Positions 48,664 to 60,505 of a DNA stretch of 64,000 nucleotides are shown in pieces. Position 1 is the stretch's first letter. Each line of letters begins with the position of its first letter. Below the pieces are notes generated by a model. The model was given only the letters and a program-made list of their open reading frames with translations. It was not told the DNA's origin and did not search any database. The DNA is taken from assembly GCA_942159475.1 (NCBI GenBank), contig OW804094.1, positions 52,882,966 through 52,946,965 of the forward strand. Reading direction: 5' to 3'. The stretch comes from Sthenelais limicola (Eukaryota > Annelida > Polychaeta > Phyllodocida > Sigalionidae). Both the position numbers and the translations under genes were made by a program.

Positions 48664-49700
48664 CCCCTACTTTTCTAAATTAAGAAAGTATTTGGATGGG
48701 CGTTCACCTTGTACGAGCCAGTTAGCTCTTGATCTTATGAGGGCTCCTCTGGCTTTGTATTTTTCCAGGTTATCTAACTTGTTTTTTAAGCACTTGTACT
48801 CTTCTAATTCATTTTCATTTAAGTTGTGCTGGGAGTCTAGCTTCTCCAGCTTATTCTTATAGTCTCTTTCTTTCGAGTTATACTTTTTGGCTTTCGCCTG
48901 ATATATAGCAATGGAATTTAATTTAACAATGTATTTGAATAAGTCCCATCTTTCCCTGGCATCTGCAGTACCATACTCAGTGTTAACTTCTACAATTGTT
49001 TCTTCAACCATACCAATATATTGTGGATCTTTAAGAATATTTTCGTTGAGTTTCCACATGCCTCTTCCTCTTTTGCGAGTAAGGGAATTTACAGCTATAC
49101 TCACTAACTTGTGGTCAGGGAGTTCAAATATTTCTGATTGTGAATTTGTTACTCTATATCTCATTCCTTCGTCTATAAAAATATAGTCGAGTCTAGAAGT
49201 AGAGTTTCCTCTCCTCCAAGTATGTGAGGGATTACCTTCACTTCTTATTTTCATAATATCTGTCGATCATTTCATCTAATACCTCTTTGTTTTTAAATTT
49301 GTCTCCCTTTTCAAGATCGATATTAAAATCTCCTAATATAACCAAAGATCAAAATTATTTTCATTGATTATGTCGCCTATTTCCTGGAGGACCTTGACTT
49401 GTTCGTCAAGAGCTCCATTAGTAGGCATGAACACATTAATGATTAGGAAGACTTCCTCATCAATCGTTACTTTGACAAAAATAATTCTACAATTCATATC
49501 TCGTCCTTCGGTACAATCCGAGTATTTTATCCCCTTGGTGAACAAAATAGCCACACCTCTACTGTTGGACCGACCATGACATAGGAACATATTATACTTC
49601 CATTGGGATTTCCAAATTTCTAGTTCACCTGGTACACTGTGTGTTTCTTGTAACCCGATAATACATAATTTGTCTTTCTTTTTTAGTTCAGTAAGAATAG
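48664..49700 (-). pseudogene. LINE apurinic-type endonuclease and linker
   Basis: Pieces of the endonuclease occupy two frames: 49590-49336 (SNSRGVAILFTKGIKY, then INVFMPTNG) and 49254-48667 (SRLDYIFIDE, then PDHKLV, which holds the catalytic histidine in place of the usual SDH). The second frame runs on through a Lys/Glu-rich helical linker to RSRANWLVQGERPSKYFLN, the entry to RT. The enzyme nicks target DNA to prime reverse transcription in active copies. Confidence 0.8.
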
Positions 49701-49708
49701 CTTATTTT

Positions 49709-51235
49709 CGGAGATGTAGAGTGCAAGTTTGCAAAAAACCTTCGAAATGGTCATAGGAATTGCATACGAAATAGGAAATTTTTTTCCTAATCTGCATCGA
49801 AATAGGTCCCAACATGTTCTGTCCTACTCCTCATTTTGAAAACATTTTAGAACTTTCCCAATTCTCACCAATTTTACATCCAGTCCATTCTTAACTTGCA
49901 TTTTGCTTCTGCAAACTTGCATTTTTCTTTTCCTACTTCTCTTCGATCTAGGCCCCACTTCGTCAGACTGACTGCCTACTTTACAAGACATCATGCCAGT
50001 CTGCATTTCATCACTTCCCAGTTCGACACACTTAGTGCTAACTTGCAATGCATCCAAATGTTTACACTCCTTTTTCCAGTCACAACAAACACTCATTACA
50101 ATATTTAGCCCCGCCCATAGACTGAGCTGAGGCATCCCTGAGTTGTGCATGCACTTCCCAGGACACCAGGCAGTTATATAACTTATAAGAAGACTTCAAC
50201 AATGAAAGGCAATAAAACAATTTGTCTGGGAGTTGGGTGTTTAGGGAATGAATAGATGTGTAAGGTTTATACTTCACTCTAGCCATTGACATTGCATACG
50301 AAATGGGAAAAAAGTTTATCATACTTCACTCTAGCCATTGAAATTGCATACGAAATGGGGAAAAGTTTATCATACTTCACTCTAGCCATTGACATTGCAT
50401 ACGAAATGGGGAAAAGTTTATCATACTTCACTCTAGCCATTGACATTGCATACGAAATGGGGAAATGTTTATTAGAGAGGGAGAGCAAGAGAGAGAGGGT
50501 GTTCCGTGGATCAACATCAACTGAAACTATTTTTCTGGTGTTTGCCCAAACAACCTTTTTAATAATTATAGAATTGAGAAAACAATATCTAGGCATACAC
50601 ACGGTATACCTATAGGGTTGTAGACTAGTAGTTCAGAAACTTGTGAAATTAAAAAAAGTATTGTCAGTTTATCTATAGGACAATGTATCACCGTCCTCTT
50701 CAGGTATAAGTCTTGCGGATTTTCAGTTTTCAGGGTTCTCTCACGATTGGTTTTGTACGGAAAATACACACCCAAATGTATATTGTCGGTGATATTTCGG
50801 TATTTGATATGCAAGACGGGAGGATATTTCCCTAGATGAGATTAGTATATTTGAATCAAATTACAGCCGCTACGCTGTCTTTTGTCTCCAAATTGACTAT
50901 TGGACGAACTGAGTAGATAGCACTGTTTGGTCAGCTCCAGCCTGACTAGAGGGGCCAGACTTGTATTAATGCTAAATAGAAATGCCCCCTTATGGGCAGG
51001 GCTTAGGAGGCATGGTCTATTTGTTTGTTTTGACTGGAATGAGAGGGTCCAGACTTGTATGAATGCTAAAAAGAAATGTTGTGGCCCAACGTGCAGGTTG
51101 CAGGTTGCAAGTTTGCATGCAGTGGTCCTAGTCTGCAGCGATGTAGTGCCAGTGTGTGCAGACTAGGGTGCTACTTCGAAAACTCAAATTGCAGATTGGG
51201 ATGTGAAGAATGCAAGTTAGCAATAGCAGGACCTA
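49709..51235. mobile_element. word-array element E5 (TGCAAGTTTGCA type)
   Basis: Left region (49709-50045): AACTTGCATTTTGC, CTGCAAACTTGCA and GTGCTAACTTGCA words. Right region (51100-51220): the complement, GCAAGTTTGCATGC and GCAAGTTAGCA. Inner flanks also pair, for example TCCAGTCACAACAAACA near 50080 against its near complement near 51020. The layout resembles elements E1-E4 with another word set. No coding capacity is seen, and the ends are approximate. Confidence 0.35.
50265..50475. repeat. 51-bp minisatellite, four copies
   Basis: Four nearly identical units start at about 50271, 50323, 50374 and 50425. Each contains CTTCACTCTAGCCATTG and GCATACGAAATGGG. A related GCATACGAAATAGG occurs at about 49756, inside the left part of element E5. 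The open frames through the array are a by-product of a unit length divisible by three. Confidence 0.93.
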
Positions 51236-51277
51236 ATATGCTACTGTATCTATATGGATACAAATGCCTTTCCATAA

Positions 51278-53396
51278 CATACAGTTAGCCTACAGAGGAC
51301 AGCACTGGGGACTTGGCTTGGTAGCTAGTCACTTTTGAAACCTAGGGCCCCTCAGAGTAGCCTACAGAGCCAGAGGGCAGCACATGATAAGTTGGTAGGA
51401 AACCTATGACAAACTGGGCTCGCGCTAGGATCTTTTTCCCTTTAGCCACTGTGGCGAAATTCCAAAGAAATATTATTGCCACACTGATTTTCTTTTCGCC
51501 ACAAAGAAACCATAATGAAAACGTACGTTTTGTGTAGTTAAACTTCAACTTTGATTATTTTATTGTGCAGACTGTCTATTTGATCTGCATATTGCCCCAT
51601 ATCTCCCCTGCTTGTGTCAACGAAGACATTACTGAAAATATATTTAACCACCAACTTTAATGGCAGTGTTCCCGAAAAGTTGTAATAGACGCAGGCCAAT
51701 ATGGCCTGCTTAAACCAGCCACACAAGCCATTTTTTAACATTGACAAACTAGCTAACAAAGAACATTGAAACCCCACATAATTTACGGTGCTAAAAGTGG
51801 GAATACTACTACTGCTAAATAGTGCTTCAGCAGAAGAAGCACTATGTTCTGCTCACCGAGCTCAGATGATTGATAAAAAAAAAGAGTTTCTGTTATCATT
51901 TATTCCTTTCATAAACTGATCTACTTCGGGGATGTCACTAATAAGTCTTGTGTCAGGTGGCTATTTTAGATTTTTAGTCGACTACAGTACTTTTACAATA
52001 CAGTCTATATACATGATGTGTTACAGCTAAATGAGTCACAAGTCGCACAAAATGGATTTGGAGATACCATTAGGCCTATATTTAAAAAGATCAAAGACCA
52101 ATTGGTCGAAATATTTGATATGTATTCACAAATTGTTTTTTTTAACCAAATGCGGATATCTCTCGTTCTTTTGTCATTGTTTTTATGGGGCGAAAAAATC
52201 AAAAAAATCTAAAAAATTATGTATCATTTCCTCTGCTATCATAACTTGCAGAGTATCTATCTTTGCACAAATTTTGGTCGTGATATGGCGACTGGTTCTG
52301 ATTGATATTATATTATGTATGTTGTTTTTATTGTGATCTAGAATATAATTTTCTCCTAAATCTGTATACAACGATTAAAAATATTGTCATAGACGTAACC
52401 TTTATAACTATTATTTTCTCTACATGAAAGGTATCACGTAAATTGTGAAATTGTAAGGAAATAAAAATCTGTTTAAAAAAATTTGATCAAGCCGATTGAA
52501 ATGATAATAAACATTTAATAAGTTTAAGCTTGTATTTATAAGTGACTAAACTAGGGGGGGGGGGGAAAGGACTAAACAGGTCACTACAGGCAATTAGAAT
52601 ATTAATCCTTTTCACATCAAATAAAATATTACATTGGAGGTGATATACATGTGAAAGGAGTGGACGTCTTTTCGGGAACACTGCAATGGAGTCTTGACTT
52701 ATAATTAATTAATTAAAACTCATAGAATGTTTCACCTTTAATTGCATTTTACAGTTTGCATATCTTATATGCATATGGCCTCATATCACCCCCATTTAAG
52801 TCCCAAATCCTTGCTCCGAACTCCCAAACTAGGCCTACATCCACCATCATTGAAAAGATATACAACCAAGTACGGTACCAATTAGATGTTAGAGATTTTC
52901 TATATGTATACTCGTGCAATCATGATTTCTTATGAGCCCTGATCAGTCACATGGTATTGGCCATAGAACAGAAACGAGATGAAAGCAATGAAATTATTGA
53001 AAATATCATTTTATCAGAGATATTTTGTTTTCGCCACTGTGAGGACGCTGAGTTAGGAGGGAGGGGTGGCTATGTAGCTCTATGATATCACCACGTCTCT
53101 GCTGCCCTCTGGTGTGAAATACACACAACAAGCGAGTAGTAGGTATACCACCACTCCCCTGTTTGTTGCCCTCTGGTGTGAAATACACTTAGTACATCCT
53201 AGTACACAACAAGCGAGGCCAAGGCGGGGGCCCTAACGTCCAAGCCGGGGGCCCTAACGTCTAAGCCCGGGCCCTAATGGCGGGGCCCTAACGTCTAAGC
53301 CCGGGGCCCTAACGTCTAAGCCCGGGGCCCTAACGTCTAAGCCCGGGCCCTACTGCCAAGGGCCCTAATGACCAGGGGCCCTAACGTCTTGGGAGC
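51278..53396. mobile_element. second copy of E4, inverted and longer
   Basis: Bases 53085-53396 are the reverse complement of E4 42209-42520, and 51278-51407 of E4 about 42965-43120, with high similarity by eye. The right terminus ends GGGAGC exactly where E4 starts GCTCCC. The other terminal array (about 220 bases) is missing at 51278. The interior is about 1.65 kb here against about 0.44 kb in E4, so E4 may be a deletion derivative. No transposase ORF was found in the longer interior. Confidence 0.65.
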
Positions 53397-53399
53397 GGC

Positions 53400-54890
53400 T
53401 TGTGTTGCGCGCGTAGCTTCGGATCTTTGTGCTATTGGACGGTGCTTCGGACTAGGGTGAATATATTTAGCTAGTAATTGTATGCATTCAAAAGTAATCG
53501 GGCCTCTGGGTCTGGATTCTCATTGTGTTCCATACAGTGCAATATTAATAGATAGGCGGCTATATTTCATAGAGAGTCATTGTCGTAATTGTATGGATAT
53601 AGTATTTACTTATCATGTCGAGTTAGCAGTCTATAGGATTCCAGTATGAACAACACAACACGAAGAGTTTTAGTACGCCACTACTTGTATATTGTATCCT
53701 ATCCTGTACATAGATGCTAGGTTGATAATCCCCTCCCAGAGTTGTATATAGAGAGCCATTAGAGAGATCTTATGGGGACTCCTTTCCTTAGAGTATTCCT
53801 CCTCCGAGCTTATATTATACAGTTCTTGTTATATGATCATGTTTCCCGTATATATACCCAGGTGATGAGTGTCGGGTGTCCCCATTGGTGGGCCCTTATC
53901 CTATAATATCTCCCTTCCCTCTGGCCCCTCCCATCCCCTGGCGCATGCCTTAATCAAAGTCAAATATCCTACCCTACTACCCATCCCTGCTGCCCCCTCG
54001 TGTTAACCACGGTTACTACACTACCCTTTTACTCGATAAGCAAGAAACCCCATTTTTATTTTTTGAAAAAAAAATTTGTCGAAGAACAACCCCCCCCCCT
54101 GCACATCCCGACACTCGATAAATAATGTAGTAAATAATAAATACACATAAATAATTCCATGAGGTACACACTCGTCTTTTGGGTGGTGTTGTCTGTACTA
54201 ATACAAGTAAGTGAATATTACATCAAGCTGAAGAAACCAACTCCAAATGTTAACTCCGCTACCCATGCTAACAAATTGAATCGCATACGCGCACGCAAAA
54301 ATATGGTAGTTCATGAAATACAATACATTCTTTCCCATAGCTCCATGCAGTACATGTTTTTTTGGACATCTTAACAAATTGAATCGCATACGCGTCCGTG
54401 TACACAAGAAAACATTATTCTAGTAAAAAGAAATGTGTTGTCTGAGAAGGTGATCTAATGTCTGACCACTCCCGAGTAATTAAACATCCGGCACCCAGTG
54501 CTGCACGGTGATTCACCCGGGGACCATGGGGAAAGGACAAACCGTGAGGTCCTTACAGATGGTGCGTGCATAAACAACGGTTATTCATGAGTAAGAGAGT
54601 ACCCGTCTGTCTAGATATAACCCTAGCGGTCAATACGTGTAACATGTACTGCCGTTGTATGACTATGTGCGATTGCAACTGCCAAGACTTGATGTATTAA
54701 TCTTCTATCACCCCCCCCCCCCCCCTGTGTGTGTGGATTCAAGTATAAAAACATTTAAACATTTATTGTTAATGAGACAAACATTGGAAAGAATCACTTC
54801 TTGCTGCAATATACATACTACAACACTGTATGACCATTATATACCCCAAGTCCCTCAAAACAACTGCAACTCTCACGGGATATAATTCCT
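53400..54890. other. non-coding stretch, no supported gene
   Basis: Ordinary AT-rich sequence with poly-C runs near 54092 and 54712. AACAAATTGAATCGCATACG occurs twice, about 97 bases apart, near 54280 and 54375. No exon or RNA gene is supported. Confidence 0.45.
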
Positions 54891-54894
54891 TCTA

Positions 54895-55265
54895 GTAAAA
54901 GAAATAAAGAGTTCTCTGAGAAGGCCATATTCTGGCTTTTGACACTTGAGGAAGCCCTTCAAAGGCCTCGACAGTGCCATTGGGTAAGGCAGATATTGGG
55001 CCCCTATCCCTATTATTTGCAAAAGGGAACTACTACGGGTTCCTCCTACTAACCAGAAATAAACACCTGTGTGATAAGAACACTTGAGGAAGCCCCTTCA
55101 AGGCTCCGACAGTGTCTTTTTGGGTAAGGTAGATAGTGGGCCCTCGCCACCATCCTTCTACTACTCAGAAATAAAGAGCTCTCTGATAAGGTCCATTCTG
55201 GCCTTGTATCCCCTGAGGAGGTCTCTTCCAAGGCCTCGACAGGGTCATTTGGTAAGGTAAAGGGA
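54895..55265. repeat. degenerate tandem repeat, about 130-bp unit, three copies
   Basis: Each copy carries AGAAATAAA, then a CTGAKAAGG word, then GAGGAAGCCCCTTCAAGG or a variant, then CGACAGTG and GGTAAGG. Copies begin near 54897, 55060 and 55167. Divergence is moderate. Function unknown, no coding sense. Confidence 0.75.
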
Positions 55266-56905
55266 TAAGATTCTAGATTTTTAATTAATTAGCTATTTAG
55301 GGGTTCTACGGATGTAGATTAGCCCCGAGAGCTTTTCACTGGTCATATGCACAGACAATAGTCCCATATCTAGACTTGGGACTTGGTGACCAACAGAGAC
55401 AACGTGATTGTATTAATAATATATTGAGGCCCTGGAGATGCTTTATTGTTATCGTGTGTGCGCGAGAAAGCGTTCTGTCCCCCCATGTTTACTGATAAGG
55501 TGATTCTTTCGGAATTGGCCAAGATCCCGTAGAGTGGATAGAGCGGACCAAAGGAGCACAGCCCACTAGAGGCTGCCGTTTCTATATATTTACCAATAGT
55601 ATGAATCCCAGGAGAGACTATGAGGAATATACCACAGGACAGCCAACTACCCTATGCTTATAACATCTGGCTACATATATACCGTCCGCTTTCTATATGG
55701 ATTTTTCAAGGCAAAAGTGAAGCGTGTGCTATCCCCCCTCCCCCCCGTATAAGGCCTCGTTGCACTGCACTTGACAATGGCTGGGTGAGGAATATACCAG
55801 GTGATCAAGGTGGTGCCAAAATTCATGGAAATAACATTGGAATTCCGGTTCAATTATCATGAACAGTTAAGAGACACTCTGTCAAAAACATTCTAGGTGC
55901 GGCTCCCCGGACCCATATGTAAGCGCACTACAGGGATGCCAGCCACCCCTTGTCTATATAACATTCTGGCTGAATATGTGAATACAAGTGGAACACCATG
56001 TTAAATAAATAAAAGAGATAATAACAAGAATAATAATCCCCATGACAGTGACACCATATATATATATGAATGTGGAGGGCTTGATTATCTATCAACAAAT
56101 CAAACAAAACCACCCCTAAAATAATGTGTCCGCGTACATAATAATAAATATCATAACATCAAACCAAATTACAACTTAAATTATATAAAGGGGAATACTA
56201 GGAGTACATGTAGATATAGGTGTAGCATCAGACGAGAGGTAGAGTAGTGGCGCGAGGTCTGGTTTGCTGGACGTGTTTGTAAAGCGCGGTGTGGTAAAGT
56301 CTTTTTTAAGAAAGTCTCAGGATCCATAAGGACCGCCCCGTTTGCCGGATGGAGTGAGCCCACGTGGGGGCGAACGGACAACATGGTATATCTTGTCGTC
56401 CGGATATCGTCACGTGGTGTAGGGTGTTGCTCGTCTGCCTCTCACCGATTTACGTTCGAATTTTCAATAGCCATAGGTTCCAGCGGGCCTGCGTCGTTCT
56501 CCTCCTGTAATGATTTTTATATGGGAATGTAAGTTACTGCATATACCTTTACACAGGCCATGTATAAGTCTTTTTATCTTTTTCTGTTACATACATTCAT
56601 TTGTACATACAACAATGGTAATTATCACGGGAAAGTGACAAGCATTAACCCCGGGATTTTAATTACAATTGAATTATTGGGTTCTCTACATGGTTGATTA
56701 TCCGGGCACATGCACCTCCTACTTGACTTGAAGGTATTATGTTTAGCATATGGCAGGCATGCATTTTGCAAAGTTTCAATAAATGATAAATCAATTAAAA
56801 TTAATCAATAATACTGATAATTCAAAATTATTATGCAAATAATTCTTAAGATACCAACTTGCAGATGTTGCGGGTCCCATTGCATGTGTTATACACTACC
56901 TACTT
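55266..56905. other. non-coding stretch 3' of the glycoprotein gene
   Basis: No supported exon. If the glycoprotein gene belongs to an LTR element, a 3' LTR should lie here on the minus strand. I found no TG...CA-bounded repeat that can be tested, because the partner LTR would be outside the window. CACGTG at about 56361 and a purine-poor context give no clear polypurine tract. Confidence 0.4.
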
Positions 56906-57074
56906 ACGTGTTGTGTTTTTGAACCCACAGCTGCTTCGTTTCCAGGAGTCGGCTGTTGGAAGTGGAGTTGAGAAGTTCGATCTTCTCCGCCGGTTTAAGG
57001 GACCAAAATGTAATTTCTTCGGGCAACTCCACTGTCTCCGCCGACCCTGCATTCTCCACTTCCAGGCCTCCCAG

Positions 57075-58175
57075 CTACCTGAGTCGTACAATGGTTCGGA
57101 ACGAGCAGCAAGCTTTCTTTGCTACCATTCCCGTAATGACAGGTGGCGTGGCCGATCTAAGCACCTCCACTGGATATACTAGTTTGCACAAGAAGAGAGC
57201 ATATCGCTTCTCTCCCTCCTGCACACGGAGGCTAAGTATGGTGTGTCCCGCCGTGTTATGGCCCTGGGTCTTGTTACATCCACACCTATTACAGGCCCAT
57301 CTTATCAGTTGACCCAACAGGTACACCACCAGCGCTCCTGCCAGTATTGCACCATATGACGGCCATTCTCTAGATTCGCCTGCCTCCCCTGAATCTGGGT
57401 CCAGGGCGGGGTCTTGTGTTCCCCAATCGATCTTGCCCCAACTATCTTCTGGAAATAATTCCAGGGTTGAACTGATTTTTCCTGCTAACGCCCCCTTCAG
57501 GGATCCTATTATTACGAGCATTCTGAAGATTCTATAACAAAGATAAATGGTCACTAAAACATGTAATATTTCTATCAGCCAGAATATCAGTGGCACCTGT
57601 GGCGTCACTGTCAAATCTGTTAGATCTTGCCATGCCTTATACTTCCATTCTCCTTCTTGCTCCATGTTCTGCTTAATTGCTCTCATAACCTTGTTAACCT
57701 CCATTCCCTTTGCGAACTGCTGAGGGGACATTGCTGTAAGCATTTGCCCCAGCTCCTTTCCCGTTGGTAGATTTAAGTGTACTAAGAAGTTAGTGAGGCT
57801 TTCTCCCGAAAAGTTCCCCACTGGTATTCCAAAGCTTTTTGCAAATGCCAAATTAAAGCCATGCGCCACCGAAACCTCTACCCCGCTCAATTCTCTACAT
57901 GTTAGTTCCTTGGGTGTTAATCTATGGTGGTTTATTTGTAGGATGCATCTGCAAGACACCTCGAACACAGAGATCCCCACTATACTGACCTCCCTTGTTT
58001 CGTTCTTGCATGTCATCAACCCTTTAGGTCCCTTATTTATAAGCAAGTACGTTGATCCAGCCACGTTCTTGACAACGTCTGGCGCCATCTTCTCTAAGTA
58101 TATGTCAAACATGCAGTACTTAAGAATATTGGTGCTATGATCCTTAAAGAGAGCAATCATGCAGTCCTCGATCAT
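57075..58175 (-). pseudogene. F-type envelope glycoprotein, C-terminal half (separate frame)
   Basis: This frame continues the protein of 58144-59311 after a frame change in the overlap 58144-58175. Residues 40-80 hold a strand-rich segment with TYLLINKGPKGL and four cysteines ending in SCRC, like the distal ectodomain of baculovirus F and errantivirus Env. Residues about 195-226 form a long hydrophobic segment. A second one lies at about 274-294, followed by a CNRCGC cluster, so there may be two membrane passes, which is unusual for this family. The frame ends at a TAG (57075). The same frame then stays open to about 56908, where a GTAAGT donor follows. A 1-base indel, programmed frameshift or assembly error cannot be separated here. 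Confidence 0.65.
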
Positions 58176-59311
58176 CCTTCCCTGAATTGTCTATAAAGTT
58201 GAACGGACATATATAGCTATCCCTTTTAGTACATTGCATTAGTTCAATGGCATCTACTTCCATTAATTCCCCTGACCTTCGTTGGGCTAGCATGCGTTGG
58301 GTGGCGGATCTTAATCGTGTGCATCCTTCCCGTGAGGCATTGTGCACATGTAATGGTGTATCAAATACCTCCATTTCATATAACTGACGGGGCTCTGATT
58401 CTTTTGCCAAGAAAATTGGCACCAATATTTCGATTGTGTCATTAGCCCCGAATTGCACCCCTACGTTTCTATTCCAGTCGATGTATTCTTCTAAAATTCC
58501 CAAAGTGCTGTTATTCCCCAATACCTGTCTTACTCTTTCCTCCCATTGACTTTCCATAAATACCTTGGCAAGTGACTCATGTAATTTTCCTTCCCTTAAT
58601 GTTTCTAGAATATCACCTATCACTGTTATATCCTCAATATAATTTCTTATAGTAAGGCACCCCAATATGGACCCTTGGAGTTGTTGTTGAACTATCCCCT
58701 GTAATTCCACATCCCTGTGCATTATGTCTGATAATTGTGCCGTTTTATTGGCAAAGCGTAGCCATTTATCTTCTAACTCATCCATTGCACTGATTGATTC
58801 GTTTACATGTGATCTTAGGAACCTAAATATAATGTTGGAATTGGCCACCAACTTCATGAGAGCCTCGTCCCGTAGGTGTGGGTTTCTTATAATCCCTGGT
58901 GCGAGCCTGTGAATAATATGTCTTTCTACCTTTCTTAAGTCCGAGTTACTTGGAATATCAAGGATATTCGCGATCACTTGCCCAAACGGAGAGAATATGT
59001 TTCTTTTAATCCTTTTAGGGCGCTGCAAAATCGCTTTTAAGTGTTTAGCTCGCTCATACTCCCTTTCCGCCCGCGATTGCAACTCCCTGATATATTTCGC
59101 TAGAGATTCCCCTACCACCTGATAACCTTCTGGCCAATTCCCCCTTTCTAACTGGACAGGCCCTGGAGGCCGAATATTCAGCTCAGAGCGGAAGCCTAAA
59201 CTCATTGTTTCCACTCCTGCTAAAAGTGTACCACGATCCGCGAACACCACTCCATAATTATGTCTGAGGACCGCCGCTGTCATGCAACTACATTGCATGC
59301 TCAGGATGATC
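58144..59311 (-). pseudogene. F-type (baculovirus F / errantivirus Env-like) glycoprotein, N-terminal part
   Basis: The predicted product resembles class I fusion glycoproteins of the F type, which mediate membrane fusion in viruses and some LTR elements (family knowledge). A furin-like site RPKRIKR lies at residues 93-99. It is followed by a hydrophobic stretch FGQVIANIL, then a heptad-rich region (about 120-205), an ILETLREGKLHESL block (about 230-243), the strand block ILVPIFLAKE (291-300) and paired cysteines (356, 364). Five or so N-glycosylation motifs are present. The small part before the cleavage site fits F proteins rather than retroviral SU/TM. A splice acceptor (TTCTTGTTTTTAG) ends at 59312, just before the frame opens, so this is probably an internal exon. 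The first ATG is at 59298. The frame stops at 58144 and resumes in another frame. Confidence 0.68.
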
Positions 59312-60236
59312 CTAAAAACAAGAAGTTAGCCTATTGGTAAAGGCATCTCACCGAGAAAGTCATACTGGCGTTCTCCTGGCCCATCATGGGCAAAATTGAG
59401 ATTCCCAAAAAATTTGTTATCCCAATAAGTCACAAGTCCCGAAAGCACAAGTCCTTTACTGAAGAGTAACTTACCCTATCACAAAGCCAATCATCTTGAA
59501 GATTTTGTCAGTATCTTTCCGGACCTATATGCAAGTATGTTCCTGATGTCCCGACACAAGCGAAGTGATGCTCCCCCTCTGGCTTTGCTGAGCTTATATA
59601 TGAAACCAGACCAGTTCAAGACCATTGGGCTTGTTCCGTTCCCCCCTCCCCCTCAAGCATACTGCTCATCCCATTCTTAAGTCAGGGTACGATTGTCCCA
59701 GCTCATGACCTGCCCCTGCTAGAGGAAATTCTGCATAATTACCACCTAGCCCACGTTTGCACATGGGGCCTGCTTTGCAATTTTTAGAACATCCCCCCCA
59801 ACCGCTTGCAAGCTCCTTATGGGTGCAGAATGCCTGAGCCCAATTGCTGCGTCCATTTTTATTCAACTGCCTTGCTTCATTAGCTCCACCTCCCAGACAT
59901 TCCAGGCCCGTCCATTAATATTTCGACTTCCTCTACATAATTAATCTCTTCATGTCCTTTACATATACGTTTCAAGGAGAGTAGATTCATTACCAAGGTC
60001 TCACATTATTATTAGTACGTTAACAAATTTCAAGTACCGGTCTTTTGTCCCCATATAGACCCTACCCTGATTATCGCATTATGAGACACCTCATATTCTT
60101 AATTAATTTTTGTCCCACAGTTATCCCTTCCCACAGTGATATCTTTCCTCTTGATTTCCAAGAATCACCCACACCTCCCCCATAATGTATATTACAAAAA
60201 CAACCCAAACGCCCTTGTTTCTCTCTCCTCACCTAC

Positions 60237-60505
60237 CCATCATCCACACAATAGTACACATCGCATCCACTTTTTTTCTCAGCCCCCCACGTCTTCATAG
60301 GGGGATTGCAACATGAACGCCATGTTTCAAACTGCAATTCCTGAAAGAAAAAGGGACTGGGCCTAGCCGGATATATGTGCAGGATATAAACATATTCATA
60401 TGGCGTGAACACGCATTCACAAGTTCCCATGCATTCCCTAATACAACTGCACCCGTCCTGGCTATGGTAACCGAAACCCGAGTGGGGGAAGCAGCGGCCT
60501 ATACA
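60237..60505 (-). CDS. candidate Cys-rich upstream exon of the glycoprotein gene
   Basis: An open minus-strand stretch of about 89 codons with ten or so cysteines, including GCSC, TCECV and WRSCC, and aromatic residues typical of an extracellular domain. It ends at GG|GTAGGT (60236), leaving two bases of a codon. The acceptor at 59312 supplies one base before the glycoprotein frame, so the phases agree. Family members have a short N-terminal subunit before the furin site, which fits. Against it: another frame over the same bases is also open, and the upstream border is unclear (a possible acceptor GTATAG at 60499). Confidence 0.3.

Larger units (their letters stand above)
46300..49700 (-). 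mobile_element. Tx1/L1-like LINE, 5'-truncated and decayed
   Basis: A minus-strand non-LTR retrotransposon: endonuclease, linker, reverse transcriptase and C-terminal region follow in order from about 49700 down to 46536, with probable 3' sequence to about 46300. The copy starts inside the endonuclease N-terminus (IIGLQETHSVPGE, about 49660). Many frameshifts and stops break the RT. The GERPSKYFLNLEK motif at the start of the RT region is typical of the L1/Tx1 group. Confidence 0.85.

Noticed and set aside
50279..50615. Protein with repeated SYFTLAI units on either strand
   Set aside because: It is the 51-bp minisatellite read through; unit length divisible by three keeps frames open.
55266..57075. 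3' LTR of an endogenous retrovirus
   Set aside because: No repeat partner is inside the window and no convincing TG...CA borders or polypurine tract; cannot be supported.
56859..57312. Plus-strand ORFs over the end of the glycoprotein
   Set aside because: They are antisense to a frame with membrane-protein features and show no domain.
59666..59866. Cys-rich minus-strand ORF between the glycoprotein and its upstream exon
   Set aside because: It lies within the inferred intron, has no splice borders in phase and no family resemblance.
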